Notes under the pieces: model-generated
The model's input: only the letters and a program-made list of their open reading frames with translations
What the model was told of the DNA's origin: nothing
The model's database searches: none
DNA from: Xanthostigma xanthostigma
Lineage: Eukaryota; Arthropoda; Insecta; Raphidioptera; Raphidiidae
DNA length: 64,000 nucleotides
Assembly (NCBI GenBank): GCA_963575645.1
Contig: OY754464.1
Location: forward strand, 76,854,948 to 76,918,947
Reading direction: 5' to 3'
Part shown: piece after piece, positions 44,837 to 55,897 of the stretch
Layout of the letters: each line of letters opens with the position of its first letter
Position numbering within the stretch: position 1 is the first letter of the stretch
Position numbers and translations under genes: made by a program

Positions 44837-45244
44837 TAGAATGTGGAATCCTGCAGACGCTGGACATAAGCCTTTTTGAAATGCAGTTTAAATTCAGTTT
44901 GTCTGCAGACGTTTACAGAACGTTACAGAAAATAAAATATAAATTTCTCTGCAGATATAAAAAAATGCCAAAAATTCGACTTAAGCGATATTGCCTTCTG
45001 GTCACATACATGTGGAACTTGAATGGCTGCACTCAGCTGCAGTGATAGTTACGGAGATAATAAAATATACTTCGCATGGATAAGAAAACTCTCCCTAGCG
45101 GAAGTCTCACGCTTTTTGAAATTGCGCATCACATTTAGATTTCTTTTCTCTGTGAGCCCAGATTATAAATTAAGCCAGTACCTATCTACCTGAAGTTAAA
45201 TTCAATCATACAAGAGTAATTTATGTATCTTGTTGTTTTACATA
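44837..45244. other. Unassigned stretch
   Basis: CTGCAGA repeats occur near 44850-44960, with no further structure. Confidence 0.35.
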
Positions 45245-45880
45245 ATACAGGGTGTCCCTAAAAGGTCTTTACGAAAGCCTACCACATATTCTTCAGGCCA
45301 AAACAACTCGATACAAGCAAACTTACCTCAGTACAAAGTTGCTTAGTTAGGGCGTTAGACGGCTCTTAAGTTTTCAAATCGTTTTTGCTTTATAACTTTG
45401 AAACGGCTCATGAGATTTTACTCAAATTTGGTAGGTTGGCATAGCTTTATTGGGCAATAAAACCCATATCATAATAATGATGAATATCATTCCATGGGCG
45501 TAGAACTTTTTCGATAATTAAACATCTAAAACTTCTACGCCAATGGAAAAAAATCAGTTTGAGTATGAAATCTGGATCACGCGACTCATTTACTACAAAA
45601 AAGGTACTCTTGATAAAATTCGATTACTCTCATAGTTTCGACAAAATTTTAATTTTAGTAATTTAGAGCAAAGTCCAAATTTGGGTACATCGAGTTATAG
45701 TACTGGATCCTTATTTAATATTCACAATCATTTTTAAATGTATTTTAACCAAATGTTTTCCCATCCATAGCGAGACGGATAGTTCAATAGATTGCCCTCA
45801 TCTTTAACTATTGCAGTTCCATTAGAGAACTGCTCTCGTAAAAATACTTTATCATAAAGTTATATGTTAGTGTAGATGTC
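45245..45880 (+). repeat. TE-like sequence with CAGGGTGTCCC terminus
   Basis: TACAGGGTGTCCCTAAAAGG opens a stretch typical of insect DNA transposons. Another CAGGGTGTCCC lies at 61410. No right end identified. Confidence 0.4.
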
Positions 45881-46094
45881 CCGTCCGGCTTTGCTCCGGT
45901 ACACTTGCATTTTTTGATCGCTCAAATTTATAATCAACTAGCTGCTACCCGCGGCTCCGCACGCAATTAAGATAAAACACGACAGCGAGAACAGTGGTGG
46001 AACCATCAGTTCCACCATATTCCCGTTTTTGCATAGCGGGCCGACAAAGATTTTTTATATACCTACCCGTACTTCCATCATAAAATTACTTTAC

Positions 46095-46695
46095 TAGTGA
46101 TGTGTCCAGATGACTCTTTATTGGGAGCTGGCTCCGTGCGCTCCGCTCACTAAAAAGAGTCGCTCAGAGCGAGTCGTTCAAAGGAGCGACACTAGACAGT
46201 ACGCATACTACTGCAGAGGTGTGAACTGTCATCATGCCATGCTCAGGAGTCACGAAGCATTGCACAGCACAATACACACTCAGCTCTGAGCTCATGATTC
46301 TGATCTTATATTATTCCCATTTCGGATAAACTATAAATATAAATAATAAAAGCTTAACAATAATAATATTTATTGTTACAATATTATATCTTTGTCAACG
46401 ACGTCAATGTGAATGGTTTAAGTCATTGAAGCTTAGTACTATTTCACTTACAGTGTGTCCATTCAACATTAAATGACTCAGCAAAGATAACTCCGCGTAC
46501 GTGCAAAATGCACTAGTGCCTCTGTGGCCTGTGCTGTGTGCGCTCTGTAAATGCGCGAATGCAACAGTACAGAACAGCTCAGCACAGAGCAATGGCGCTC
46601 GGAGTGAGTCATTCACAAAAAAAAGAGCGACTCGCTCCGCTCCGAGAAAGGAGTCGTTCATTATGAACGACTCGCTCAGGAGCGACACATCACTA
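46095..46695 (-). mobile_element. hAT-N1 MITE copy 2
   Basis: TAGTGATGTGTCCAGATG to GAGCGACACATCACTA. Flanks TACTTTAC / TACTGTAC (7 of 8). Reverse orientation. Frames of 112-116 codons on both strands overlap it and are unlikely to be coding. Confidence 0.87.
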
Positions 46696-46750
46696 TACTG
46701 TACTTTCACCATGTATTCAGATTTATCCAGGTTATTTGGGATAAAAAAAA

Positions 46751-47268
46751 ACACCTATCCCCCGATTTACACGGTAGATACGTTCCTGAGAAAAACGTGT
46801 AAATCGAAAATTAAAAATTTTCAAGTCAAAACCGTGTAAATCGAAAAGCTTGCAGAAAATGCATAATTTTGCTATTTAACAGTTGTGATTTTTTTCGATA
46901 TTTTCCCTCTGAATTTTACTTTAATCACAGCCGTTAATTTATAATAATCTAAAATCTAAATTATGCACTCACTTGTAATTTACGAATATGGAAAATTAAA
47001 TCTTTCTGAAACTGTGAAACTTTCACTCAAATACAATTTTCCGTAGATAAAACTTTAATTTTATGCGAAGAAATGCAGACACAGTGTGCGTGTGCAGCAA
47101 GTCAGCACATAAGCTCGGGATTCCCCGTGAGATGTGTACACAGCGCACGTGTTCAATCACAGTAGCATTTAGTAGAGTGCGATAAAAACAAAAAAAAAAC
47201 TTATTTGGAAAACCGTGTAAAAGCGAAAACGTGTAAAACAAGTACCGTGTAAATCGGGGGATGGGTGT
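46751..47268. mobile_element. TIR element with ACACCYATCCCCCGATTTAC ends
   Basis: 26-bp inverted ends with one mismatch (ACACCTATCCCCCGATTTAC and complement). Subterminal CGTGTAAATCG motifs occur several times inside both ends (46789, 46830, 47207, 47240). Superfamily unknown. Confidence 0.75.
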
Positions 47269-47375
47269 AACCTGATTGCTCAGGGATAGAGTAGCTTTTT
47301 ATTAGTAAAGGGATGTTTTGAATTAGCTCAGTAGTTTCCCTACATACAAACATACAAAAACTCTTTATATAGGTA

Positions 47376-48289
47376 ATACTTTAGATTAAAACGTTACTCA
47401 GTTACTTCACTCGTTTTCTCGAGTTCGTAATTAATAAATACGTTACTTAATCCGCTTCACCCGTTCGCTAGAATTTGTAATTAACGGCTAGTGACTTATC
47501 ACTATTGGATATAATATTGTAACAAAACTGTTCTTCGATGTGGAGGTAAATATTTATTTGCAACAATGTTAACAAAACAAACTAAAAGTACTTCTCTTAT
47601 ATAATGGAAATGAAACAGAAATAATGTAACAAACTAAACAACAACTTCTAAGTAATAAAAATAATGCAAAGTCACTACGTACACAGAAATATATACTGTC
47701 AAAAGCCGCATTCAAAGTTCGGCGTATCGAATTCGATAACCCGTTCGAAGCTGAGCCGGATAGTTAAACCTTTCCCGAGAAATAAACTATCGAATGGTTA
47801 AAATCCGCATTTTAAACCGTTTAGCAGTTCTCGAGCAGTACGCACAGATATCACTTACGCTGACTAACTATAAGCATTGTATACGTTGCAGATATCACGT
47901 TTGTGGAAGAATTTTTATTAAAAAATTTTAATATTCGTTTTGTTTTAGGAAGTAAACAAAGCGTTATTATTTTAGAACTGAGTTAATAATGTACTTACAC
48001 AATTCAGAAGTTAGCTTGATATATTCTTCCATTCTCGAATGTAAAATGCAAATACTTTGATGCGGAATTCTATTTTTAATACCTTCAACTATAATCTTCT
48101 CAAATACGATTTCTGATCTGCATTTTCACAGTTTAATTATTTTTTTTTTTACATTTCAAAAGCAGTAAAATAACTGCATGGCTATAACTTCTTGTTGCAC
48201 TTTTTTTCATTTGCTTGATAATGATTTCATTATAATATTAAATCGAATCAAGTTGCAAAATTTTTTTAAAAAAGATAGTTCACATTGGT
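47376..48289. other. Unassigned, partly LTR-like
   Basis: 47515-47880 has AACAAACTAAA-type tracts followed by GC-richer text, reminiscent of an LTR, without defined ends. Confidence 0.25.
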
Positions 48290-49030
48290 GAATAAGCTAA
48301 TGTCCATATTCACCGAACACTATTAAAGATAAGAAGTTACTAATCTTGCAACAAATTTATTCGTTAGAATAAAATTTACTTTCAATTCACCAAGCCAAGA
48401 TATCAGGTATAAAAGTTAGTTAAAGAATAAATATACACTGTACTATACTTCTTGATCTTTTTGTTGAATATTTTAACGTTCACCCAAAAATCCGACCGAT
48501 GGCGTTAGTGTAAACGTCAAAAAAAAGATTAACAAAATATTAATTTTTTGACGTGATAACGTCTTATAAATTGATGAAACACCGGCTGCACGCACGAAAA
48601 AGTGTCACGTTCGCCTGAGCCTGAGCGTGCAAGCGAGAGCGCGGTATAAGCGATAGAGAGGCACGATCGGCCCAAGCGTCGGCTTGTCCGCATTAATTCT
48701 CTCTCTTCTCGCGTGACGTCAGAGAGTTCATCAATGTTTCTTTATGACGTTATCACGTAAAACTATCGTCCGTAAACCGACTTTACAGACAACCAATTTT
48801 TTTATCCTAACCCAATTGCATACAAAACATCCACTAATTTTAATGTTTTACAACTATACACTTCACAAATAGATATAATACTTCATGTTTATAGGTTAGG
48901 TATTATTGATGTATGTGGCGGCCATTATTATTTTATCAAGCGATTAAATATTTATACCGTCGAAGTAAAACAGAATAGATATTTTATACCTGCAGTTATA
49001 TTTGGTGAATTGAATTATCGCTATTTATTA
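48290..49030 (+). repeat. Rep-F copy 3, interrupted by a T-run MITE
   Basis: Matches 17030-17440 and 17640-17830. The match breaks at 48549 and resumes at 48797 with TTTTTTATCCTAACCCAATT. Confidence 0.7.
48550..48796 (+). mobile_element. T-run MITE copy in Rep-F (247 bp)
   Basis: GACGTGATAACGTCTTATAA ... GAGCGCGGTATAAGCGATAG ... CTCTTCTCGCGTGACGTCAG ... CTTTACAGACAACCAA. The empty site in the 17-kb Rep-F copy shows that the insertion lay in a short T-run. Confidence 0.9.
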
Positions 49031-49479
49031 TTTATTATCGCTTGACCGGATTTTAAGTTTTAAAGTCAATCTTCGCTCCGTGTTATTGTTCTGCGAAATT
49101 TCGATAAAAAATCTGGTCAAATAAAAAAATAATTTAAATTTGTTAATGAATAAAATAGCGACATTCGACATTTATTTTTGAAATTCGCCATAAATTACAG
49201 TCAAGATAGCTACTGTAAATTAAATTCGTGCATTTTCCGTTCTTAACATTGCCGTCAGTTATGCAAGCAGCACTAAAACCACGATATCTTTGGAACATTG
49301 ACACTGTACTCAGTTTTACCGCAGTGTACACTTCAATGAATTCGGTGTAGTCACACTAATGTAGAGGTGAACTCACCCATTTATGACTAGTTGCACTGGA
49401 ATTGGAACTACAATTACTTACTTCTAAATCTTTTGATATGAAACATTTACTGGCGCGTTCGGATGAGACATATATTTAA
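49031..49479. other. Unassigned stretch
   Basis: No feature recognised. Confidence 0.4.
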
Positions 49480-49592
49480 CTAGCAGTCCCGTCCGGTTTC
49501 ACCCGGGTGTAAAAGAACGAATGGGGAAGGGAGGAACATGAGTACACACATTCATCTTAGTTTACCGAGATGAATGTTGTGTCTAAATTTCA
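49480..49592 (-). mobile_element. Helitron 3' end (tRNA-Helitron family)
   Basis: CTAG at 49480-49483, then GTCCCGTCCGGTTTCACCCG and the GATGAATGTTGTGTC block. Truncated at 49592 against a hAT end. Confidence 0.7.
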
Positions 49593-49783
49593 TTTCTGGT
49601 GCGGGTGAGACGCGAGTGGAAATGGCTGAGAGATAAACATGGCACTCAATCATGGATAGATTAGACGATTTTTAAGGGTTTATATAATAAAATAATTATT
49701 TTTTTGCGTATGGAACTGGAGAGCCGCAACTTTATATCAAAAGAGCTGCATGCGTCTCGCGAGCCGCAGGTTGCCGACCCCTG
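49593..49783 (-). mobile_element. hAT right end
   Basis: GAGCCGCAGGTTGCCGACCC then CTG, the complement of CAGGGGTCGGCAACC, a widespread hAT terminus. The left end is absent. Confidence 0.6.
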
Positions 49784-50002
49784 GTCTATGCAATTGATAC
49801 GATTATTATCTCTAGTTTTACGAGATTTACCTGCATGCAGTTAAAACATAGGCAGATAAAAGACAAGTAATCATATTCAATAGCGTGTAATGCAATCTGC
49901 AATTTTTCAAAGAGTAAAAAACAGCGTAATACAATAATTGATTACTGGTGATTGTATTATAGATCGTAACTCGTAGATATAATAAAATATTTTTAACAAA
50001 AA

Positions 50003-50416
50003 ATTGGTTGTCTGTAAAGTCGGTTTACGGACGATAGTTTTACGTGATAACGTATTCCGCTCGAATATCATATTTAATAATACACAACCTAAATTTTAGT
50101 AGCTGTCAAACTATATTTAAACCGACTAATAATTTGATCAACCAAAGCAAAATACATATTTTTAAGCAATTATAAAAGACATTTAAAAGAATGTATATAT
50201 ATTATATATTTGTTAACAAACCGTATAATTTATCTGGCCATCTGTCAGATGTAGCTTTCGCTGGAACAGCCGAAAAAAATGTTGAACGCACACTACTCTC
50301 TGACGTCACGCGAGAAGAGAGAGACTATCGCTTATATCGCGCTCTCGCTTGCGGAACGTTACTCTTTTTCTTGCGTGCAGCCGGTGTTTCATCAATTTAT
50401 AAGACGTTATCACGTC
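50003..50416 (-). mobile_element. T-run MITE copy (414 bp)
   Basis: ATTGGTTGTCTGTAAAGTCG ... CTGACGTCACGCGAGAAGAG ... GACGTTATCACGTC, with A-runs outside. The interior includes the CGCTCTCGC block of the 48.6-kb copy. Confidence 0.85.
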
Positions 50417-50425
50417 AAAAAATAG

Positions 50426-50899
50426 AACCGACTTCAAAATATGCACTAAAAAGTAATAAAATAATTACAATTATTGTAGTTTTTGGAGTCGGTGTTATTA
50501 TTGCTAGGTATATTGTAGTGTTTCCTTGGCTGACACCGACTCCAAAAATAACAATAATTGTAATTATTTTATTACTTTTTAGTGCATATTTTGAAGTCGC
50601 TTCAATTTTTTTGTAAAAAATATTTTATTTTTCTCTTTTTAGTGTTAGATATTTACTCAATAAATTATGCAGTTATTTTATGAAGTATTGCAATGGTTAA
50701 AATTTGAGAGTTTCCCTCGATTTCTCAGGATTCCACTATCAGATCCTGACTTGGTTCCTATGGGACCACCTCGGAAGTGCACTCTTTCGAATAAAAAAAA
50801 AATTTTGAAAATCGGTCCATAATTGACGGAGAAATAGGTGAACATACATAAAAAAATATACGGTCGAACATAGAACCTCCTCCTTTATTGAAGTCGGTT
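50426..50899 (+). mobile_element. MITE with AACCGACTTCAA ends and internal palindrome
   Basis: AACCGACTTCAA (50426-50437) and TTGAAGTCGGTT (50888-50899). The first 190 bp is itself a near-perfect palindrome (ACTTCAAAATATGCACTAAA ... its complement ending near 50610). The right half has TCGGTCCATAATTGACGGAG text common in insect repeats. Confidence 0.8.
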
Positions 50900-51156
50900 A
50901 AAAAGCATTTGAATGATTTTGAATAACGTCTCGATAATTTTCACTCGAAATATCTCATCTCTCATTTAAGAGCATCGACAGTGTCCGAGTAATCGCACCA
51001 CCGCACTGTGAACTCATTACCTACACTAATGTATATATGTGTGTGTAATTGTCTTGTTTTATTTAGTGATTTATTGCACGCTCCTCGATTACAAAATACG
51101 TCCCTCTCGATGTTTACATAGTACATAGCTATATTCATATTATGGATATTAGCAAG
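50900..51156. other. Unassigned stretch
   Basis: A (TG)n run lies near 51036. Nothing else. Confidence 0.4.
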
Positions 51157-51751
51157 TAGTGATGTGTCGCTCCTGAGCTAATCGTTCACAATGAACGACT
51201 CCTTTCTCGGAGCGGAGCGAGTCGCTCTTTTTTTGTGAATCACTCACTCCGAGCGCCATTACTCTGTACTGAGCTGTTCTGTACTGTTGCATTCGCACAT
51301 TTACAGAGCGCAAACAGCACAGGCCACAGAGGCACTAGCGAATTTTGCACGTACTGAGTTATCTTTGCTGAGTCGTTTAATGTTGAATGACACCCTGTAA
51401 TGGTACTAAGCTTACAGTGACTTAAACCATTCACATTGACGTCGTTGACAAAGATATAATATTGTAACAATAAACGTTATTATTGTTCGGCTTTTATTAA
51501 AGTTTATCCGAAATGCGAATAATAGAAGATCAGAATCATATTAAAATGAGCTCAGAGCTGAGTGTGTGTATTGTGCTGTGCAATACATGACTCCTGAGCA
51601 TGCAGTTTACACCTCTGCAGTGTGCACTCTTGTGTAGTGCGTACTGTCTAGTGTCGCTCCTTTGAGCGACTCTTCCCTCTGAGCGACTCTTTTTAGTGAG
51701 CGGAGCGCACGGAGCTAGCTCCCAATAAAGAGTCATGTGGACACATCACTA
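51157..51751 (+). mobile_element. hAT-N1 MITE copy 3 (595 bp)
   Basis: TAGTGATGTGTCGCTCCTG to GTGGACACATCACTA. Perfect duplication TTAGCAAG at 51149-51156 and 51752-51759. Confidence 0.93.
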
Positions 51752-52010
51752 TTAGCAAGGATGTAACGATATTTGCGATACCGATATTAATTAAATGTTT
51801 TTTGCTCAAATTTAATCACTACTCGGGATCAATATATAATTAATGTATTGCATTACAAGTAATAGTTTTATAGTACAGGTGATTTTTAAGTTGATTCTTG
51901 TAGAAATATAATAGACGAACAAATATTTCAGGTAACATTTAGATCAAAACTCAAAAATGAAAGAGAAACGGCCTTTCAAAGTTTTATTAAATTTTGAGGT
52001 CGTCCTGGCG
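51752..52010. other. Unassigned stretch
   Basis: No feature recognised. Confidence 0.4.
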
Positions 52011-52236
52011 TAAGGTTACCATCCGTCCGTATTTGGATTTGCCCTCTTTTTTAGGGCGTCCGGGCGGGGTTTTGTTTATAGTCCGGATTTTAATTTGACT
52101 AGATCAAAAAAAGATAATAGAATTTTGTTTCTTTAATCCTAAAAGACTTGTTTTTGATATTATAATGAAGAAAATAGAGTTATTTTTTGGTTTTTCTTAT
52201 ATTTTTATACGGCTCTTTAATTTAATTACCAAAACT
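52011..52236 (+). mobile_element. hAT-like MITE left part
   Basis: AAGGTTACCATCCGTCCG ... GGGCGGGGTTTTGTTTATAG matches 26141-26380. Truncated where the foldback-arm fragment starts. Confidence 0.6.
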
Positions 52237-52366
52237 AGTTTTGCTCATTTTACAACACTCAATACCCGTTTAAATGTAAGATTTCGGGTTTGGGAAATAT
52301 TCGTTGGTCAAAACTAGTTTTGCGCATTTATTTCGGTCATTGACCAAATTCGGGTATAGACCGTAA
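52237..52366 (-). repeat. Foldback-arm fragment
   Basis: CAAAACTAGTTTTGCTCATT ... GTTGGTCAAAACTAGTTTTG ... ATAGACCGTAACA matches 22610-22750. Confidence 0.75.
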
Positions 52367-52669
52367 CATATATATAAAAGAATTCCGTGGTAAAAATACA
52401 TATACACATTCTTCTGCCTCACTTATGCATCTCTATTATCCATTTCCTCATCTATTCATACTCTTCTTTTACTTCTTTTATTGTCGTAATTCGCAAATAA
52501 GTGCTTCACTTTTATATCCGCCTCGTCCTTAATATATCCTGTGTATTGTCGAGGGGCCAGATATTGGTCACTCCAATTGGGGGACTCGCATCCTGTTCGC
52601 CTCACGTCAAAACTGCGACATCTCGTAGATACGCACTTTTACTTTCATATTATCTTTTTGTATAGACGG
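52367..52669. other. Unassigned, LTR-like text
   Basis: CTCCAATTGGGGGACTCGCA near 52573 resembles an LTR/leader junction. No repeat partner. Similar unassigned text resumes at 53160-53414 after hAT-N1. Confidence 0.2.
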
Positions 52670-53151
52670 TAGTGATGTGTCGCTCCTGCATTCGCACATT
52701 TGCAGAGCGCACACAGCACAGGCCACTGAGGCACTAGTGAATTTTGCACGTACGGAGTTATTTTTGTTGAGTCGTTTAATGTTCAATAACACACTGTTTA
52801 CAGTGACTTAAACCATTCACATTGACGTCGTTGACAAAGATATAATATTGTAACAATAAACATTATTATTATTCAGCTTTTATTACACTTTATAGTTTTC
52901 CGAAATGCCAGTAATATAAGATCAGAATCATCTTAAAATGAGCTCAGAGCTGAGTGTGTGTGTATTGTGCTGTGCAATACATGACTCCTGAGCATGTATG
53001 ATGACAGTTCACACCTCTGCAGTCTGCACTCTTGTGTAGTGCGTACTGTCTAGTGTCGGTCCTTTGAACGACTCGCTCTGAGGGACTCTTTTTAGTGAGC
53101 GGAGCGCACGGAGCCAGCTCCCAAATAAAGAGTCATGTGGACACATCACTA
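52670..53151 (+). mobile_element. hAT-N1 MITE copy 4, internally deleted
   Basis: TAGTGATGTGTCGCTCCTGC to GTGGACACATCACTA. Perfect duplication ATAGACGG at 52662-52669 and 53152-53159. The GAGCGAGTCG-rich left block is missing. Confidence 0.92.
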
Positions 53152-53159
53152 ATAGACGG

Positions 53160-53414
53160 TCGGGCGTGTTTGTCCAAGGTGGAAGGCGCAGAAAAGCTGA
53201 AGAGCCGATTCTGTTTTCGCTCATAAACGTCAAACGCACACATAACAGACGGAACACAAAGACCGAGCGGCGGCAGATCAGAAATGCACAGAGCAAAGAA
53301 TACAGTGATTCATTTTACCCTATGTCGTAACGCGCTCGTAACACCGAACTCATAACCTTCTGTTTAAAGAGTGTATGTAATATGGAATCGAGGAAGGTGT
53401 ATAGAGCACCCTTA
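53160..53414. other. Unassigned stretch
   Basis: Continuation of 52367-52669. No domain recognised. Confidence 0.3.
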
Positions 53415-53460
53415 TCTAAAGACCGCTGCACACGAGGCTAGAAACCATATATATTTTAAT

Positions 53461-53812
53461 CTAGCGGTCCCGCTCGGTTTCATCCGGGTGCAAAAGAACG
53501 AATAGGGAGGAGGCACATGAGTACACACATTCATCTTAGTTTACCGAGATGCATGTTGTGTCCAAATTTCATGATGATCGGAGTTACCGTTCAAAAATTT
53601 TTGTCGGACGGACAAATTTAGAGTTACACTTTGCAACATTTTTCGTTGATGCTCCGCTCCTGTTGGTCGTAGCGTGATATTATATAGCCTAAAGCCTTCC
53701 TAGATAAATGGGCTATCGAACAAAAAACAAATTTCAATTGGAACCAGTAGTTCCTGAGATTAGCGCGTTCAACCAAACAAACAAACTCTTCACCTATATA
53801 TATTAGTAAAGA
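53461..53812 (-). mobile_element. Helitron without tRNA module (352 bp)
   Basis: CTAG at 53461-53464 with GCGGTCCCGCTCGGTTTCAT. The 5' end is the complement of TCTTTACTAATATATATAGG. The interior goes straight across the module site (GTTCAAAAATTTTTGTCGG). Confidence 0.8.
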
Positions 53813-54203
53813 TAATTTACTATATGAATCATTGTCTATCTACTCAATGTGCGGTGAGCGAAGGCAAAAAAGCGTATTGAAAATATGTCTGCATCTCTTT
53901 CTTCGATGTAATTCCCTGATCTCTCCGATGATAGGATTGGTTGATGTACTTGCATTCAATCTGAATAAAGCACCTATCTCTGTTTCAAAAACTTTGTCTT
54001 TTTTATGATGTTAACACGGGCGTGCCCAGCTTTTGGCCCAGGAGGGAGCAAATTAGAAATTTCTTAAGTCGAGTCCCCCGTGCTTGTTTTGCCCTCCTGA
54101 ATACGCCATTGCTTACGGCTTAAAAAAGACAGAAGTATATGTTTGCACCCTAATACTTCGATTGCGATTTTCTTCCTATGCTCAGTATAGAATAAAAGTA
54201 TAT
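53813..54203 (+). repeat. Rep-C copy, uninterrupted
   Basis: GGTGAGCGAAGGCAAAAAAG ... CCCAGCTTTTGGCCCAGGAG ... TATGCTCAGTATAGAATAAA. Serves as the empty site for the 25.5-kb hAT MITE. Confidence 0.75.
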
Positions 54204-54397
54204 GCTAGAAACGCTGCTAAATTCCATGCTAGATTTGCCTAATAGTTTTCTAGCTATATAATATCATATATATTAAATTACTGTTATGTTTTATTCTGTT
54301 TTTACCTTTGATTTTATATCAGTACATGAGCCGTAAAAATGCCAGCTTTCGCCGCTAAACGCGCACGTTCGTTCAACGTCTCCCTTCCAAGCAGCTA

Positions 54398-54753
54398 TCG
54401 ATACTATTATATAAAGCTGAAAAGTTTGTTTGTTTGTATGGTTGAACGCGCTAATCTCAGGAACTACTGGGTCGAATTGAAACATATTTTTTTTTGTTGG
54501 ATAGTCCATTTATCAAAGAAGGCTATAGACTATATTATATCACGTTACGCCCAATAGGAGCGAAGCATTAATAAAAAATGTTGAAAAATATAATTCAAAA
54601 TTTGTCCGTCCGACAAAAACTTTTGAACGGTAACTGATCATCATGAAATTTCGACACAACATTCATTCCAGTAAACAAAAATGAATGTGCGTACTCATGT
54701 CCCTCCCCCCATTCGTTCTTTTTCACTCGGGTGAAACCGGGCGGGACCGCTAG
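54398..54753 (+). mobile_element. Helitron without tRNA module
   Basis: A then TCGATACTATTATATAAAGC at the 5' end, hairpin CTCGGGTGAAACCGGGCGGG, CTAG at 54750-54753 before T. GTCCGTCCGACAAAAACTTT is the uninterrupted module site. Confidence 0.82.
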
Positions 54754-55152
54754 TAGCGAATAAAGGGACTCTTGGCAAATGTACACATTTCATATACAGC
54801 ACGGCAGCGCGTTGTGCGAACTATATTTCATTAAAAGAGGAGCAATTTTTCAACGGAAATCCGGTGCCTTGCCGTGATATTAACTCTCGACTCCATATTA
54901 CACACTCCTTTGTCTGTTCGCAATATTCTTAATGTTCCGAACTTATTAATGCCATTTTTGAACAAATTACTCAAACAATTTGTTCGATAGGTGCTTGACA
55001 CTGTCTATCTATACGAGTCTGAAGAAACTGTAGGTGACAATTTGTTTTACGGCTCGCTTTAAAATATTCAGTAAAAAATTTCAGAAATATTTAACATGAC
55101 GGTGTGAATGAAAATAGTTCGAAACCAGCAATGAACAATCTATACTCTATAG
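54754..55152. other. Unassigned stretch
   Basis: No feature recognised. Confidence 0.4.
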
Positions 55153-55897
55153 TATACTAATATATAAAGCTGAAGAGTTTGTTTGTTTGTTTGTTTGGTT
55201 GAACGCGCTGATCTCAGGAACTACTGGTTCGAATTGAAAAAAAAAACATTTTTGTTGGATAGCTATTTTATCGAGGAAGGCTATAGGCTATATAATATCA
55301 CGCTACGGCTAATAGGAGCGGAGCATCATTGAAACATGTTGCAAAATGTATCTCAAAAATAACTTTCTATTTAGGTGAAATACCAATATTAGCATTGCAA
55401 ATCCAGAAGCCCGGCTGGCTCAGTCGGTAGAGTACGTGACTCTTAATATAAGGGTCGTGGGTTCGAGCCCCACGTTGAGCGAATATATTTTTAATTTTTT
55501 TTTATTGTCTACATTACTTTCTTACATTTAAATTTATTTTAATTTTATTTACGACTAATTAAAATTAAATAAATCTAATTAATAACTCATTTGAAAACTG
55601 TTACAACTATAGGTAGGTACCTATATAAAAATAATTTTGCTACAGTGTTTTCAATTAAATATTTATTATATTTTATTAATTCCAGTAATTATTGATTTAA
55701 AAGAAATTTATTATCTATACTTATAAAAAGTATAAATACTGCTTTTTATCGACAAAAACTTTTGAACGGTAACTCCGATCATCATGAAATTTGGACACAA
55801 CATTCATCTCTGTAAACTAAGATGAATGTGCGTACTCATGTCCCTCCCTTCCCCATTCGTTCTTTTGCACTCGGATGAAACCGGGCGGGACCGCTAG
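55153..55897 (+). mobile_element. Helitron with tRNA-like module (tandem unit 1)
   Basis: 5' TACTAATATATAAAGCTG, the family blocks, the tRNA-like segment, then ACTCGGATGAAACCGGGCGG and CTAG at 55894-55897. The next family member begins at the following base. Confidence 0.85.
55409..55482 (+). ncRNA. tRNA-Lys-like pseudo-tRNA inside a Helitron
   Basis: GCCCGGCTGGCTCAGTCGG ... GACTCTTAATATAAGG ... GGTTCGAGCCCCACG. The CTT anticodon position is visible, but stems are imperfect, especially the acceptor (3' TGAGCGA). Confidence 0.75.

Larger units (their letters stand above)
45938..47375 (-). mobile_element. Helitron (relative of 32995-34205) with two nested insertions
   Basis: 3' CTAG at 45938-45941 with GCTGCTACCCGCGGCTCCGC. 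The 5' side is near 47340-47375 (CATACAAACATACAAAAAC, TTTATATAGG). A hAT-N1 copy and a TIR element interrupt it. The 5' boundary is approximate. Confidence 0.55.
53415..54258 (+). mobile_element. Har-N1 fragment split by Helitron + Rep-C
   Basis: 53418-53445 carries the Har-N1 terminus AGACCGCTGCACACGAGG ... GCTAGAAAC. 54204-54258 continues GCTAGAAACGCTGCTAAATT ... AGTTTTCTAGC. GCTAGAAAC occurs on both sides of the intervening 758 bp. Confidence 0.6.

Noticed and set aside
46404..46839. Two 112-116 codon genes
   Set aside because: Both lie over a hAT-N1 MITE and its flank on opposite strands. Similar frames in other copies differ by stops and have no domain.
50191..50616. 141-codon gene
   Set aside because: The frame runs from a T-run MITE into a palindromic MITE, and the composition is repeat-like.
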